The notes beneath the pieces are model-generated. The model did no database searches and was not told the DNA's origin. It was given only the letters and a program-made list of their open reading frames with translations. The translations under genes were made by a program, and so were the position numbers. Positions 17,459 to 26,004 of a stretch of DNA of 64,000 nt are shown here, in pieces. The first letter of the stretch is position 1, and each line of letters begins with the position of its first letter. Origin of the DNA: Limosilactobacillus alvi (GTDB lineage: Bacteria; Bacillota; Bacilli; Lactobacillales; Lactobacillaceae); the NCBI RefSeq assembly GCF_016900115.1, contig NZ_JACJJQ010000001.1, positions 38,555 through 102,554 of the forward strand. The letters are read 5' to 3'.

Positions 17459-17998
17459 TTATAAATATTTAGTAGTAAGGTCTGAATGCTTTGATTTTGC
17501 GATCATAAAGTAGGAAACTGCCGCAATTGCCCAAGCCCAAACAATGTGGCCGAAGAATTCGGAGAAATGTTCTGCGAATGGTTCGTTCCACGGAGCTGGG
17601 GTAGTTCCGAAGGCTGGCATAATAATGATGTGCCAAGCAACCCAAATAATAATCCCATAAAGGGCTCCTTGCCAAGCCGCAATCCACTTAGTTTTTTCGA
17701 ATTGGGCCAAGTAGATGAATAACCAAGCAAAGAAAATTGAGAAGCTAAAGTGCAAAATTAAAGCAACCCAGAACACCTTTTGATCCGTATTATAGTACAC
17801 GTAGGTGTGAGTAAACTTAGCGGAAGCTCCTAATTGTTGTAACATATGTTGCGGCGGATTCGTAGCGTCCCGTGCTAACGTCCGGGGTGGGAGAATCTTT
17901 TCCCACCCAATCTTAACCATTCCGGAAATCATTCCGGCAATAATTCCAACCCATACGGATTGCCAAAATTGGCGTCCCTTAGAAATCTTTTCTGACAT
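17459..17998 (-). CDS. YagU family (DUF1440) inner-membrane protein
   Basis: A 179-residue membrane protein with about four helices (around 13-33, 76-98, 105-125, 150-168). Landmarks are WVGIIAGMISGMVKIGWEKILPPR and WNEPFAEHFSEFFGHIVWAW, both characteristic of YagU. E. coli YagU has been linked to acid resistance; the biochemical activity is unknown. It has its own start with a weak site and no operon partner; other frames here are shadows. Confidence 0.88.
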   Translation of the reverse strand: MSEKISKGRQFWQSVWVGIIAGMISGMVKIGWEKILPPRTLARDATNPPQHMLQQLGASAKFTHTYVYYNTDQKVFWVALILHFSFSIFFAWLFIYLAQFEKTKWIAAWQGALYGIIIWVAWHIIIMPAFGTTPAPWNEPFAEHFSEFFGHIVWAWAIAAVSYFMIAKSKHSDLTTKYL

Positions 17999-18158
17999 AA
18001 TGAATAATTCCTTCCTCTCTTGTGATTAAACTCACGATTGATTAGTATAGGGATTCACTTACTTTATGTCAACCCTTTGTCATAAAATGATTTGACATTG
18101 CTTACCGGTTTGGTCAGGTTTGAGGTCGGTTCCTTATCTGAAGCACCAATTTCAAATC

Positions 18159-18197
18159 AAAAACGAGGTTGGCCCTTTATCACCAACCCCGTTTTTT
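18159..18197 (-). terminator. Terminator of the frameshifted secreted-protein gene
   Basis: ACGAGGTTGG (18163-18172) pairs with CCAACCCCGT (18183-18192); A-runs and T-runs on both sides make it a bidirectional terminator. It lies 60 nt after the stop at 18252 on the minus strand. Confidence 0.75.
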
Positions 18198-18251
18198 CAA
18201 TTTATTAGTTAATTTAATTTAAACTTATTTAGTAATTACTTCACTAACCCT

Positions 18252-18835
18252 TTAACTGGCATGACTAGCATGCTCATTAATGCTAGCTAAACCAGACATT
18301 TCGTTCATCGTAGGCATCCCTGGTACCTCAGTATTAATCGTCACCCCAAGAAGATAGCTTGTTGCTGCAGCCGTTGGTAAATCCGCGTTCTTAGCTAAGC
18401 TTACTTGCCAATCTGCCGTACTCTTTGTAGAAACTTGGCTTGCTTTTACAAAATCAAGGTTTTCATTTTCTAAGTGGAAGTTACTAATCATGTGGGCCAT
18501 GTTGGTCGAATGAATGGTTACGTTTACCGCAGTTTCATCAGTTTTAATGTCAGCTGAACCGCTAAACATGCAACTCAATTCTGAAGGTTTATTAGTTTTT
18601 TGACCTTGATCGCCAGACTTTAAAAAACTAACTTGCGCTACCGCACTCTGAGCAGTCGTCACTTTATTTCGATCCCTCGTTACCATATTTTGTTTATCGG
18701 TAGATTGGTTAATGGCGGTAGTTTTTGTTGTGCCAGCATGAATCGACGGCTGATTAGCAACAAAGCCCGTAGTAGCAGCCAATCCAGTAACCGAAACCGT
18801 CAAAATGCCGCCTTCTTAAATTTTTTCTTATACAT
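18252..18835 (-). pseudogene. Secreted NEAT-like protein with frameshift in the signal peptide
   Basis: The body is an open frame from 18803 (TTG) to 18252. A proper start, ATG 18835 with AGAGGATG upstream, reads MYKKKFKKAAF and hits TGA at 18802-18800. One extra T in the four-T tract (18805-18802) would join the frames into a complete signal peptide, MYKKKFKKAAF-LTVSVTGLAATTGF, cleaved near IHAGTT. The mature about 160 residues have NEAT-like beta-strand patterns (VNVTIHSTN, LLGVTINTEVPGMP) and no membrane anchor or sortase motif. It is divergent from the haem uptake operon. Options: true pseudogene, phase-variable gene, or sequencing error. Confidence 0.7.
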
Positions 18836-18971
18836 AGTTCATCCTCTGCATAGTAACTAAAAATTTAAAGATTATAAAATTTTAAATTGTGATGATTATG
18901 TCATCTTTCGATTAAAAGCGCAGTCTAACTATTGAAAGATTAGGATTATTACCTATAAATGCGAAATTTTA

Positions 18972-19015
18972 TTGAAATAAAGTAAGCGAACGATTAAACT
19001 TAAGATAATCTTATC
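18972..19015 (+). promoter_or_regulatory. Haem-uptake operon promoter with metalloregulator-like operator
   Basis: TTGAAA (18972-18977), 17 nt, TAAACT (18995-19000). Just downstream, at the expected start of transcription, GATAATCTTATC (19004-19015) is the inverted repeat GATAA-TC-TTATC, resembling Fur/DtxR-type sites. Repression by an iron- or haem-responsive regulator is inferred. The regulator is not encoded in the window. The rest of 18836-19041 is AT-rich. Confidence 0.6.
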
Positions 19016-19041
19016 CTTTAAAGTCTAAGGAGGCGTTTTCA

Positions 19042-20781
19042 GTGAAGTCCGGGGTCAAAATTGCCTATCGAGTGATTACATCAGTGTCACTTTTGGGCTT
19101 ACTTGGATCATACGGAGTAACCGCCGTCAATCTAATCCCTTTAGTAGCAGTCAAAGCTGATGATTCGACTGCCGTTTCAACAACGGCAAATTTTCTAAAG
19201 CAGGGGACCAATGACCGTTCCGATGCGGCAAATTTTTTTGATTCAACTGCCACACTTAAAAACAATAATGGCCAATATCAATTAGTTTTGACAATGCCAA
19301 GGGGCGCCAACTTCGTTCAAAAGCTGCAAATTGAAGGCGGGCAAGCGGCCCAGATCCAAAAGCAAGCCAATAATCAGGCTACTGTTACCTTTGATCTTCC
19401 GAATACTAGTGGAAAGTATACGGTTGATATGAACCTTAATATCATGGGAAATACCATGAATGAAAAGGCTGACTTAAAAGTTGATATGAGCAAGCTTACA
19501 CAAGTCAGCTCCAGTAGTAGCACTAGCTCAAATTCCACTTCGACCTCCTCAACTAGTTCCGCAGCCACCAGCTCCTCCTCACAATCCACTAAAAATTCGA
19601 ACAGTTCGCAAACTGGAACTTCCCAAGCAACTAGTACGACCTTTACTAAGCCGCTCGCTGTCTTAAACAAAGATAACCCTGCTAAGACTTCCGAAGCCGC
19701 TGGATTCTTTGACAAACAAGTTACGGTTAAACCGGTTGGCGATAATTACCAACTAACCTTCCACCTGATTTCTGGTTTTCAATACTTTAATGCCGATCAA
19801 GGAGTTTCAATTGACGGGCACGTAATTTCACCAACTAACCGCCATGACGATGCCGCTAACTACACTGTTACCTTAACCAAGGCTCAATACGAAAAAGGGG
19901 GCATTCTCGCAACCTTTAAGTTAGCAATCTTAGGTAACCAGGATGAATCCGCCTACCTAGTCTGGGATCAAGCCGCCTTCAAAGGTGAAAATTCAACTTC
20001 AACCTCCCCAACAGTTGTTACTAACCAAAATAACGGCAACGTTATCGATCCAAACAAACAAGTCCAAGACATTGGTTATGCTGTTTACAAGGAAGACCAG
20101 GGTGGCCTTTCAGATGCCAATGCTTTCTATACACATACCGCTCACGTTGTTAAAACCGGATCCAGTGGCTTTGATGTTACGATGACCATCCAAGCTGCCC
20201 ACGGAGCAGCAACTTTCTCCCCGGTTTCAATGGCCGCTGGTCCCATCACTAGTAAAAGCCATCACCTAAGCGGGGGTAAGGATATCTGGACTTATACCTT
20301 CCACATTAGTAACGCCAGCGCCTTAAACCAACGGACGGCTGGTCAAATCTTAGTTGGCGTGCCCATTTTAAATATGCCCGCTCAAAATTATCAAGTTTGG
20401 TTTGACTTCCATGGTGCTAAAAGTGGTGGTAACGTTTCTGGCTACGGTACTGGTAATGGTACTGCAGCCCTTGGTGGTGGTGCTAACGGCGCAATTAGCG
20501 GAAATACTGGTGGCGATATCACCAGTAATATTACCAGCACTCCTGGAGCGGTCAACGCGGCTGCAATTACACCATTTGACCTCAAAGCTGCCCAAAAGTT
20601 GCTTGCTCGTTATGCCGTTCCCCACGGGATTAAGCATCGCGTCCAAGCATCGCTGATCGATTACCCAATCATCTCTACCATGATCTTATTTATGCTTGTT
20701 GGTTTAGGAATCATTGGTGGAACGATGATTTGGAACTACCGCTTTACGAAGAAAACGAAGGGACATTACTACGATGAATAA
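19042..20781 (+). CDS. NEAT-like haem-binding surface protein, three domains, membrane anchored
   Basis: A 579-residue exported protein; GTG 19042 follows AAGGAGG. Residues 1-39 are a signal peptide. Three related about 120-residue beta-rich domains start near 60 (FFDSTATLKNNNGQYQLVLTM), 215 (FFDKQVTVKPVGDNYQLTFHL) and 355 (FYTHTAHVVKTGSSGFDVTMTI). A Ser/Thr-rich linker (about 155-195) separates the first two; a Gly-rich stretch (about 465-500) precedes a C-terminal membrane helix (about 545-568) and basic tail. There is no LPxTG. The domain pattern and the following IsdE/IsdF/ATPase genes suggest NEAT haem acquisition. I do not see the classic YxxxY haem ligand in each domain, so haem binding is inferred. 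Confidence 0.82.
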   Translation: MKSGVKIAYRVITSVSLLGLLGSYGVTAVNLIPLVAVKADDSTAVSTTANFLKQGTNDRSDAANFFDSTATLKNNNGQYQLVLTMPRGANFVQKLQIEGGQAAQIQKQANNQATVTFDLPNTSGKYTVDMNLNIMGNTMNEKADLKVDMSKLTQVSSSSSTSSNSTSTSSTSSAATSSSSQSTKNSNSSQTGTSQATSTTFTKPLAVLNKDNPAKTSEAAGFFDKQVTVKPVGDNYQLTFHLISGFQYFNADQGVSIDGHVISPTNRHDDAANYTVTLTKAQYEKGGILATFKLAILGNQDESAYLVWDQAAFKGENSTSTSPTVVTNQNNGNVIDPNKQVQDIGYAVYKEDQGGLSDANAFYTHTAHVVKTGSSGFDVTMTIQAAHGAATFSPVSMAAGPITSKSHHLSGGKDIWTYTFHISNASALNQRTAGQILVGVPILNMPAQNYQVWFDFHGAKSGGNVSGYGTGNGTAALGGGANGAISGNTGGDITSNITSTPGAVNAAAITPFDLKAAQKLLARYAVPHGIKHRVQASLIDYPIISTMILFMLVGLGIIGGTMIWNYRFTKKTKGHYYDE

Positions 20782-21556
20782 AACCAAGTCATTCTGGTAT
20801 CGGTGGTTGTTAGTAGCGGTTTTTACCATCCTCGGTCTGTTTACCGCTACTTCAGCTAACGCCGCTAACGTTAATTACCAGGCCTTAAAATACGGAACGA
20901 ACGAAACTTCAATGGCTAGTAGCTACTACGTTCGGCCGGCACAAGTAACGGTTTCTGGAAACCAATACGTGGTGACCATGACCATCCACACGGCCGCAAA
21001 CCTTGGTCAATGGCCCGTTACTGTCAATAGCATTAATGGTCAAGCACCCCAAAACGTTTCGAAAACCCAAGGTGATGGTGGATACAACTATACTTACTCC
21101 TTTACCGCTAAATCACTTAACGGAGTAATTTCAAGTGCCATCTACGTTTCGATCCCCAATGTCTATACTGCCAACCACAACATTAGTTTCAAGTTTGATA
21201 CTAGCCAACTCCCAGCCCTAAACGGGAAGAGTGCTAAAGTTGGGAGTACTCAAACCAGTAGCGCGGGAACTAGTAGTCAAGCTGCAAGTGTTGCGGGGGC
21301 AAATGATCCCCAATTACAACAAAAGCTTAAAAAATTAAACGCCCAAGCAAAGTCCCAATCCCAAGCTGCTAGTAAAAAGGAAAGTCGTCTTGCTAAAAAG
21401 ACCTTAGAGCAAAATGTTCAAGCCCAAGCAGCTAACGACCGGAACCAAAAGTTGTTCTACTATGTATTAATTGGCGGTTGTCTTGGTTTGGTCATTATCA
21501 TTGCGGCTGCTACCTACTTTGTCGTTAACGCAAAGAAGAAGCTCCCTCGGCATTAA
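20774..21556 (+). CDS. NEAT-like haem-binding surface protein, single domain
   Basis: A 260-residue protein whose ATG overlaps the end of the preceding gene by 8 nt (translational coupling). It has a signal peptide (1-30), one NEAT-like domain (about 31-145: YYVRPAQVTVSGNQYVVTMTI, ending YVSIPNVYTANHNISFKFD), a Ser/Gln/Ala-rich charged linker likely to be helical (about 155-220), a C-terminal helix (about 226-250) and a basic tail. It should sit on the outer face and pass haem from the larger protein to the ABC importer (inference from Isd systems). Confidence 0.82.
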   Translation: MNKTKSFWYRWLLVAVFTILGLFTATSANAANVNYQALKYGTNETSMASSYYVRPAQVTVSGNQYVVTMTIHTAANLGQWPVTVNSINGQAPQNVSKTQGDGGYNYTYSFTAKSLNGVISSAIYVSIPNVYTANHNISFKFDTSQLPALNGKSAKVGSTQTSSAGTSSQAASVAGANDPQLQQKLKKLNAQAKSQSQAASKKESRLAKKTLEQNVQAQAANDRNQKLFYYVLIGGCLGLVIIIAAATYFVVNAKKKLPRH

Positions 21557-21567
21557 TAACCAAAATT

Positions 21568-21602
21568 CACCGCTGATTGGTTCGTTTGAATTATCAGCGG
21601 TG
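21568..21602 (+). terminator. Intercistronic hairpin in the haem operon
   Basis: CACCGCTGAT (21568-21577) pairs perfectly with ATCAGCGGTG (21593-21602), just after the second NEAT gene and ending 32 nt before the binding-protein start. It is followed by a weak T-rich stretch, so it could be a leaky terminator or an mRNA-stabilising stem that sets higher levels of the surface proteins than of the importer. Confidence 0.55.
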
Positions 21603-21633
21603 TTACTTTATCACCTTTTTTCGGAGGCCTTTT

Positions 21634-22515
21634 ATGAATTCTCGCAAACGCTTAATCATTATTCTTGTTAGTTTGTTAGTCATTATCGGCGGTGGTGCCG
21701 TAGCAATTCGCTACTTTGTCAACAAACAAGTTGCTCAAAGCCAACGGATCGTCGCGACCACAGATGCTATTACTGAAATTTTTGATAAGTTGGATGTTGA
21801 CTTAGTTGGCGTGCCAACGACTTCACAAAAACTACCAAGTCGTTATAAAAACGTAACCCATGTTGGTAGCCCCATGTCACCCAGTGTGGAAAAGATCGCT
21901 TCTTTAAACCCCTCAAAGGTTTACGCAGTTTCAACCTTAAAAGATCAATATTCTTCATCATTTAAAGCCCAAAGCGTTCCGGTTACCTACCTCAAACTTG
22001 ATACGGTTGGGCAATTAAAGACGACCTTAAAGCAGCTAGGGAAAGAATATTACCGGACCCGACAAGCTAACCAACAAATTAAGTTAATCAACCAGGCAAT
22101 TAGCCAAGTTAAGGGCCGCCAACATGGCCGGCACCCCCGGGTCTTAGTTTTAATGGGGATGCCAGGAGCTGGCTATTTAATTGCGACGGACCACTCTTAC
22201 GTTGGGGACCTCGTGCGCATTGCTGGTGGAAAAAACGTTTATGCTTCTAAAGGTCAAACTTATCTTTCCCCAAGCAATGAAACTTTAGCAACCAAGCATC
22301 CAGACGTAATCCTCCGTTTGTCCCACGCCATGCCATCAGTCACGATTCCACAATTTAAGAAGGAATTCCAAACAAACCCGGTTTGGAAGAACATGCCCGC
22401 CGTCAAAAATCACCGGGTATATGATTTAAAGCAACCAACCTTTAACGCTTCAGCTAATATGGAAGCGCCAAAGGCTTTACGGCAAGTCAGTCAATGGCTC
22501 TACCCAAATAAATAA
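21634..22515 (+). CDS. Haem/iron ABC transporter substrate-binding protein (IsdE/FhuD-like)
   Basis: A 293-residue class III binding protein. ATG 21634 has GGAGG upstream. Residues about 5-27 form a membrane helix with no lipobox cysteine, so it appears to be tethered by an uncleaved N-terminal helix instead of a lipid. The fold markers are RIVATTDAITEIFDKLDVDLVGVP, YVGDLVRIAGGKNVY and HPDVILRLSHAMP. The position between NEAT-like surface proteins and a FecCD permease favours haem as substrate over siderophores. Confidence 0.88.
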   Translation: MNSRKRLIIILVSLLVIIGGGAVAIRYFVNKQVAQSQRIVATTDAITEIFDKLDVDLVGVPTTSQKLPSRYKNVTHVGSPMSPSVEKIASLNPSKVYAVSTLKDQYSSSFKAQSVPVTYLKLDTVGQLKTTLKQLGKEYYRTRQANQQIKLINQAISQVKGRQHGRHPRVLVLMGMPGAGYLIATDHSYVGDLVRIAGGKNVYASKGQTYLSPSNETLATKHPDVILRLSHAMPSVTIPQFKKEFQTNPVWKNMPAVKNHRVYDLKQPTFNASANMEAPKALRQVSQWLYPNK

Positions 22516-22517
22516 CA

Positions 22518-23444
22518 ATGAAAAAAATAACTTTAACCTATCTCAGCCTTTTAATTTTCTTAGTTTTAACCTTAGGATTGGCCTTTACCAACGGTGCTAG
22601 TCACTTTAGTTTAACGAATCTAACCACGACGAACCAAAATACCCTTTTTAATATCCGCCTTCCCCGGATTCTAGCGGCCCTCTTAGCGGGCGCTACCATT
22701 TCGGTTAGTGGGGCTTTCTTTCAAGCAGCGCTACGAAACCCGATTGCTGACCCCGGAATTATGGGGGTAGCCACCGGCGCTAATTTTTTTCAATTAATCG
22801 GCGGCCTCTTAATTCCTGGGATCTTTTTAAACCGAGTTGCCTGGGCGTTTCTTGGTGGTTTGGTCGCTTTTGAAATTCTCGTTCGTTTCCAACCCAAAAT
22901 GGATCCTTACCGGCTAATCTTAGTCGGAGTTGCTATTAACGCAATGTTTTCCGGCCTAGTTAACCTAATTCCAACCCTGCCAGGAACCGCCAGTACTTCC
23001 CTTGCGACCGTGACCTGGACGAGTACCTTAACCCTCGCGGTTTTAGGCTTAAGCGGTCTAGTTTTAGCCGTTATTTTAGCCCCGTGGGGAAATTATCTCA
23101 AAGTTGACGATGCTCAACTCATTTCCCTGGGGCAATCTCCAAAGCGTCTCCGGCGGGGACTGCTTCTCGTAGCGGTTTTCTTGGCCACCACCGCGACCGC
23201 CTGCATTGGTGTCTTAGCTTTTATCGGTATTATCGTTCCTCACGTTGGTCGCCGCCTAGTTGGTCATGACTATAACCGACTTCTTCCCTTCGTCATGCTT
23301 GCTGGCGGTTGGCTCTTACTCTTCTTCGACACGGTTGGTCGCTTGATCGTCCGGCCAAGCGAGTTACCAGCTGCGGCGCTCTTAGCGATCTTTGGGGGGC
23401 CAGCCTTGATTGGTATTTTGCAAGGGGGTCCGCAAAATGCTTAA
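22518..23444 (+). CDS. Haem/iron ABC transporter permease (FecCD family, IsdF-like)
   Basis: A 308-residue permease with about nine to ten helices. Family marks are RLPRILAALLAGATISVSGAFFQ, NPIADPGIMGVATGA and the coupling region FIGIIVPHVGRRLVGHDY. It starts 2 nt after the stop of the binding protein with hardly any ribosome site, so coupled translation is likely. Slightly shorter than typical FecCD proteins (about 330). Confidence 0.92.
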   Translation: MKKITLTYLSLLIFLVLTLGLAFTNGASHFSLTNLTTTNQNTLFNIRLPRILAALLAGATISVSGAFFQAALRNPIADPGIMGVATGANFFQLIGGLLIPGIFLNRVAWAFLGGLVAFEILVRFQPKMDPYRLILVGVAINAMFSGLVNLIPTLPGTASTSLATVTWTSTLTLAVLGLSGLVLAVILAPWGNYLKVDDAQLISLGQSPKRLRRGLLLVAVFLATTATACIGVLAFIGIIVPHVGRRLVGHDYNRLLPFVMLAGGWLLLFFDTVGRLIVRPSELPAAALLAIFGGPALIGILQGGPQNA

Positions 23445-24195
23445 AGCTGAACACCTAACTTTCGCTTACCCTGGTCAACCAAACCTCATTCAAGACTTAC
23501 AAATCACCATTCCAGAACACCAAATCACTACCCTCATAGGGCCCAATGGTTCTGGAAAATCGACTCTTCTTCAGCTACTAACTCGTCAATTACGACCAAC
23601 TAGCGGGACTGTTTTCTTGGATGATAAAGATCTTTGGGAACTTGATGCCCAAACGAGTGCCCAAAAAATTGCCATCGTTCAACAGCAACACCAACTTTAC
23701 GATGAAATAACGGTTAAAGACCTAGTCCAGCTAGGCCGACTTCCTTATCAATCAACGCTTTTTAGTGATCCCGATAACGAAAATACCGCCTCGATTCTAC
23801 AACAGCTCAACCTCACTGAGCTAGCAACTAAATTGGTTAACCAATTATCTGGGGGCCAAGCCCAACGAGTCTGGTTAGCCTTAGCTCTTAACCAACATCC
23901 CCAATACCTATTTTTGGATGAACCTACAACTTACCTCGATCTCCATTACCAGGCTCGTTTTTTAGCACAACTGAGAGCCCTTAACCAATCGACCGGCCTC
24001 ACTATCGTCATGATCCTTCATGACCTTAATCAAGCCTTGCGATATAGTGACTATTGTTGCTTATTTGCGAACGGTCAATTAATTACTACGGGCACTCCCG
24101 ATGAAGTCCTGACCGCTGAGCGAGTAGCTTCAACCTTTAAAATTAATTGTGATCTTGTGCAAACTGATCATGGTCCCGTCTTAGTCCAATACTAA
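23437..24195 (+). CDS. Haem/iron ABC transporter ATPase (FecE-like)
   Basis: A 252-residue ATPase: Walker A GPNGSGKST (about 37-45), signature LSGGQAQRVW, Walker B YLFLDEPTTYLDL, H-loop ILHDLNQALRYSD. ATG 23437 overlaps the permease end by 8 nt and has a GGGGG site, so it is chosen over an upstream alternative. It completes the importer. The operon likely ends here; no strong terminator was seen before 24292. Confidence 0.93.
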   Translation: MLKAEHLTFAYPGQPNLIQDLQITIPEHQITTLIGPNGSGKSTLLQLLTRQLRPTSGTVFLDDKDLWELDAQTSAQKIAIVQQQHQLYDEITVKDLVQLGRLPYQSTLFSDPDNENTASILQQLNLTELATKLVNQLSGGQAQRVWLALALNQHPQYLFLDEPTTYLDLHYQARFLAQLRALNQSTGLTIVMILHDLNQALRYSDYCCLFANGQLITTGTPDEVLTAERVASTFKINCDLVQTDHGPVLVQY

Positions 24196-24291
24196 CGGCC
24201 ACTCAGAGCAATTTCTTGTCCACGTGACTTTTGCTTTCTCATGCAAAGGCTTATGATAAAGATAAATTAATCTCATAAAGAAGGTTTGATT

Positions 24292-25110
24292 ATGTTTCCA
24301 ATGCTTGGTTTAAAAGCAAGTTCTGACCCCGCCCAAATTATGGATCGGCTACGACACCGGCCGGAAGTCTTTGAGTTTTTCACGGACGTTCCAGACTTCA
24401 CTCCGGAAGGGCTTAACCACCTTAAAAAAATGATTGGCCTGGTTCAAAGCCAAGGGATTCAGCACATCATTCTTCACCAACCAATGAAGTTTCAAGGCCA
24501 CCATACTGAACTCATCACGCCAGAAAAAGTTTTTCCTGAATTATACGACTTCGTTCACCGGACCGCAGTTACCCTCATCGAAGTTGCCCAGGAACTCGGC
24601 ATTCAAGCCTTAATTCATGGTTCTTACGATAGTGAACATGGCTTTGACGAAATGTTGGCCTACTATCCCGACCTGGCCAGTGCCCGGCAACTTAACTTCC
24701 AAATGTTAGATCGGCTCCAAGCAATCGGTGGTGATAATGTGATGTTTGAAAATTCCATTTCACCTATCTTTTTCTATGGTGACCCAGAAGTTGAACAAAC
24801 GATTTTGGATCATCACTACCGGCTAGTTTGCGATGTCTCCCACGCTTTTATTAGTGTCCACGGCAATAATGACAAGCTAGTTGCTAGCCTCAATCATGTT
24901 AAGCCAGCTATTGTCCACTACCACTTAGTCGATTCAATGGGCCAAACCCACGATAGTCTTCAACTCGGTAAAGGTAAGATTGACTGGCAACGAGTATTGC
25001 CGACCCTTAATCCAAAAGCCACTGATATTTACGAAATCAACCTCAAAGACCAAGGTAATTGTGCTGAACAATTGGCAAGCCATGAGTACCTGAAACAATT
25101 CGTGAAGTAA
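24292..25110 (+). CDS. Xylose isomerase-like TIM-barrel protein (sugar phosphate isomerase/epimerase family)
   Basis: A 272-residue protein of the AP-endonuclease-2/xylose isomerase-like superfamily. Metal-binding candidates are in MFENSIS (Glu), CDVSHAFIS (Asp/His), VHYHLVDS (His/Asp) and the C-terminal YEINLKD (Glu). ATG 24292 is preferred, with GAAGG 7 nt upstream. It has its own short leader and no enzymatic neighbours, so the substrate is unknown; it could act on a keto-sugar or an inosose-like compound. Confidence 0.82.
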   Translation: MFPMLGLKASSDPAQIMDRLRHRPEVFEFFTDVPDFTPEGLNHLKKMIGLVQSQGIQHIILHQPMKFQGHHTELITPEKVFPELYDFVHRTAVTLIEVAQELGIQALIHGSYDSEHGFDEMLAYYPDLASARQLNFQMLDRLQAIGGDNVMFENSISPIFFYGDPEVEQTILDHHYRLVCDVSHAFISVHGNNDKLVASLNHVKPAIVHYHLVDSMGQTHDSLQLGKGKIDWQRVLPTLNPKATDIYEINLKDQGNCAEQLASHEYLKQFVK

Positions 25111-25147
25111 GGAACGACAACTTGGATAAACCTTAGATATAACTAAA

Positions 25148-25312
25148 GAAAGCTGGGAAAAACTTCACGAAGACCTGGAAAAGATAAGGATGAAGGTTGA
25201 TTTGCAAGCCAAATGCCACTTTGAGTCATATTCAGAGATAACAAAGAAGAGAGGAGGCCGGGAAGAAACACGAGTTTCTTTCCGGCCTCTTGAACTAATC
25301 TTAGGTTGTTAG
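25148..25312 (+). repeat. Dispersed repeat, copy 3 (degenerate long module + hairpin)
   Basis: The region AAGCTGGGAAAAACTT...GATGAAGGTTGATT is a diverged version of the long module. The hairpin GAGGCCGGGAAGAAAC...CGGCCTC (25254-25289) separates two convergent genes and serves as terminator. It is followed by TGAACTAATCTTAGGTTGTT, the reverse complement of the extra end found in copy 7 (63815-63834). Confidence 0.7.
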
Positions 25313-25315
25313 GCT

Positions 25316-25864
25316 TTATTTATCAGCCTTCGAATACATATCAACAATTTCCTTAAAGAAGCTTACTACTTCACCCTTTGGAACATCAAAGTTTTGATTT
25401 TGCCACCAATAAAAAGTACCGATAATTGCACCACCTAAACTATAAGCTAAAAGTTTTGGTTGCTTAGTAGTATTCAATGCCTTATAAATTATCGTATTTT
25501 TCGGACCATTTTCTTTGATATCCATCAAAATTTCGCTATAAATCCGCAAAACTTCCGTATACAAGGAATCCCGGCTCCCACTCCGGGTTAAATTTTTGTA
25601 AAACCCATTATGAGCTGCGACTGAATCAACTACGGCTTCAATTAAATTATCTTCAGTTTCAGACTTTTCAACCAAAATATTCAAACGATGTTTAATCGTT
25701 TGTTCTAGCAAGTCATACTTATCCCGGAAATATCGATAAAAACTACTCCGGTGAAGTAAGGCTTCTTCACAAATTTCATTCACCGTAATCTTCTCAAAAT
25801 GTTGCTCCTCCAACAGTGCTGTTAAGGCACGTTCAAAATCACGCACTGTCCGATTCATCTTCAT
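25316..25864 (-). CDS. TetR-family regulator
   Basis: A 182-residue regulator. The N-terminal helix-turn-helix is ALLEEQHFEKITVNEICEEALLHRSSFYRYFRDKYDLLEQT (residues about 15-55); the rest is an all-helical ligand/dimer domain with little family signal. The ATG has GGGGAG 9 nt upstream. The C-terminal architecture resembles the DhaS/TetR_C group. No clear target gene adjoins it; the upstream neighbour on the same strand is another TetR operon ending in its own terminator. Confidence 0.88.
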   Translation of the reverse strand: MKMNRTVRDFERALTALLEEQHFEKITVNEICEEALLHRSSFYRYFRDKYDLLEQTIKHRLNILVEKSETEDNLIEAVVDSVAAHNGFYKNLTRSGSRDSLYTEVLRIYSEILMDIKENGPKNTIIYKALNTTKQPKLLAYSLGGAIIGTFYWWQNQNFDVPKGEVVSFFKEIVDMYSKADK

Positions 25865-25884
25865 CGCAAAGATCTCCCCTATTC

Positions 25885-25935
25885 CAAAAAAATTTAAAAG
25901 GGCTCCCTAGTTATTTAACTAGGTGGGCCCTTTTT
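25885..25935 (-). terminator. Terminator of the ABC-2 efflux/TetR operon
   Basis: A long stem (AAAAGGGCTCCCTAGTTA with its near-perfect complement, 25896-25935) followed on the minus strand by T-rich sequence down to 25885. It separates the efflux operon from the downstream TetR gene. Confidence 0.8.
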
Positions 25936-26004
25936 GCCTCTCACTTAAGTTAACACTATTTAATGATCAGTCGTCAAGTACCCATTAATTAATCAAATTA
26001 AGAG

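Noticed and set aside
19374-19715. 113-residue minus-strand frame rich in Glu/Leu/Val
   Set aside because: Antisense image of the Ser/Thr-rich linker of the NEAT-like protein.
25250-25300. Rho-independent terminators counted as separate features inside each repeat copy
   Set aside because: They are the hairpin module of the repeat and are described with it to avoid double listing.
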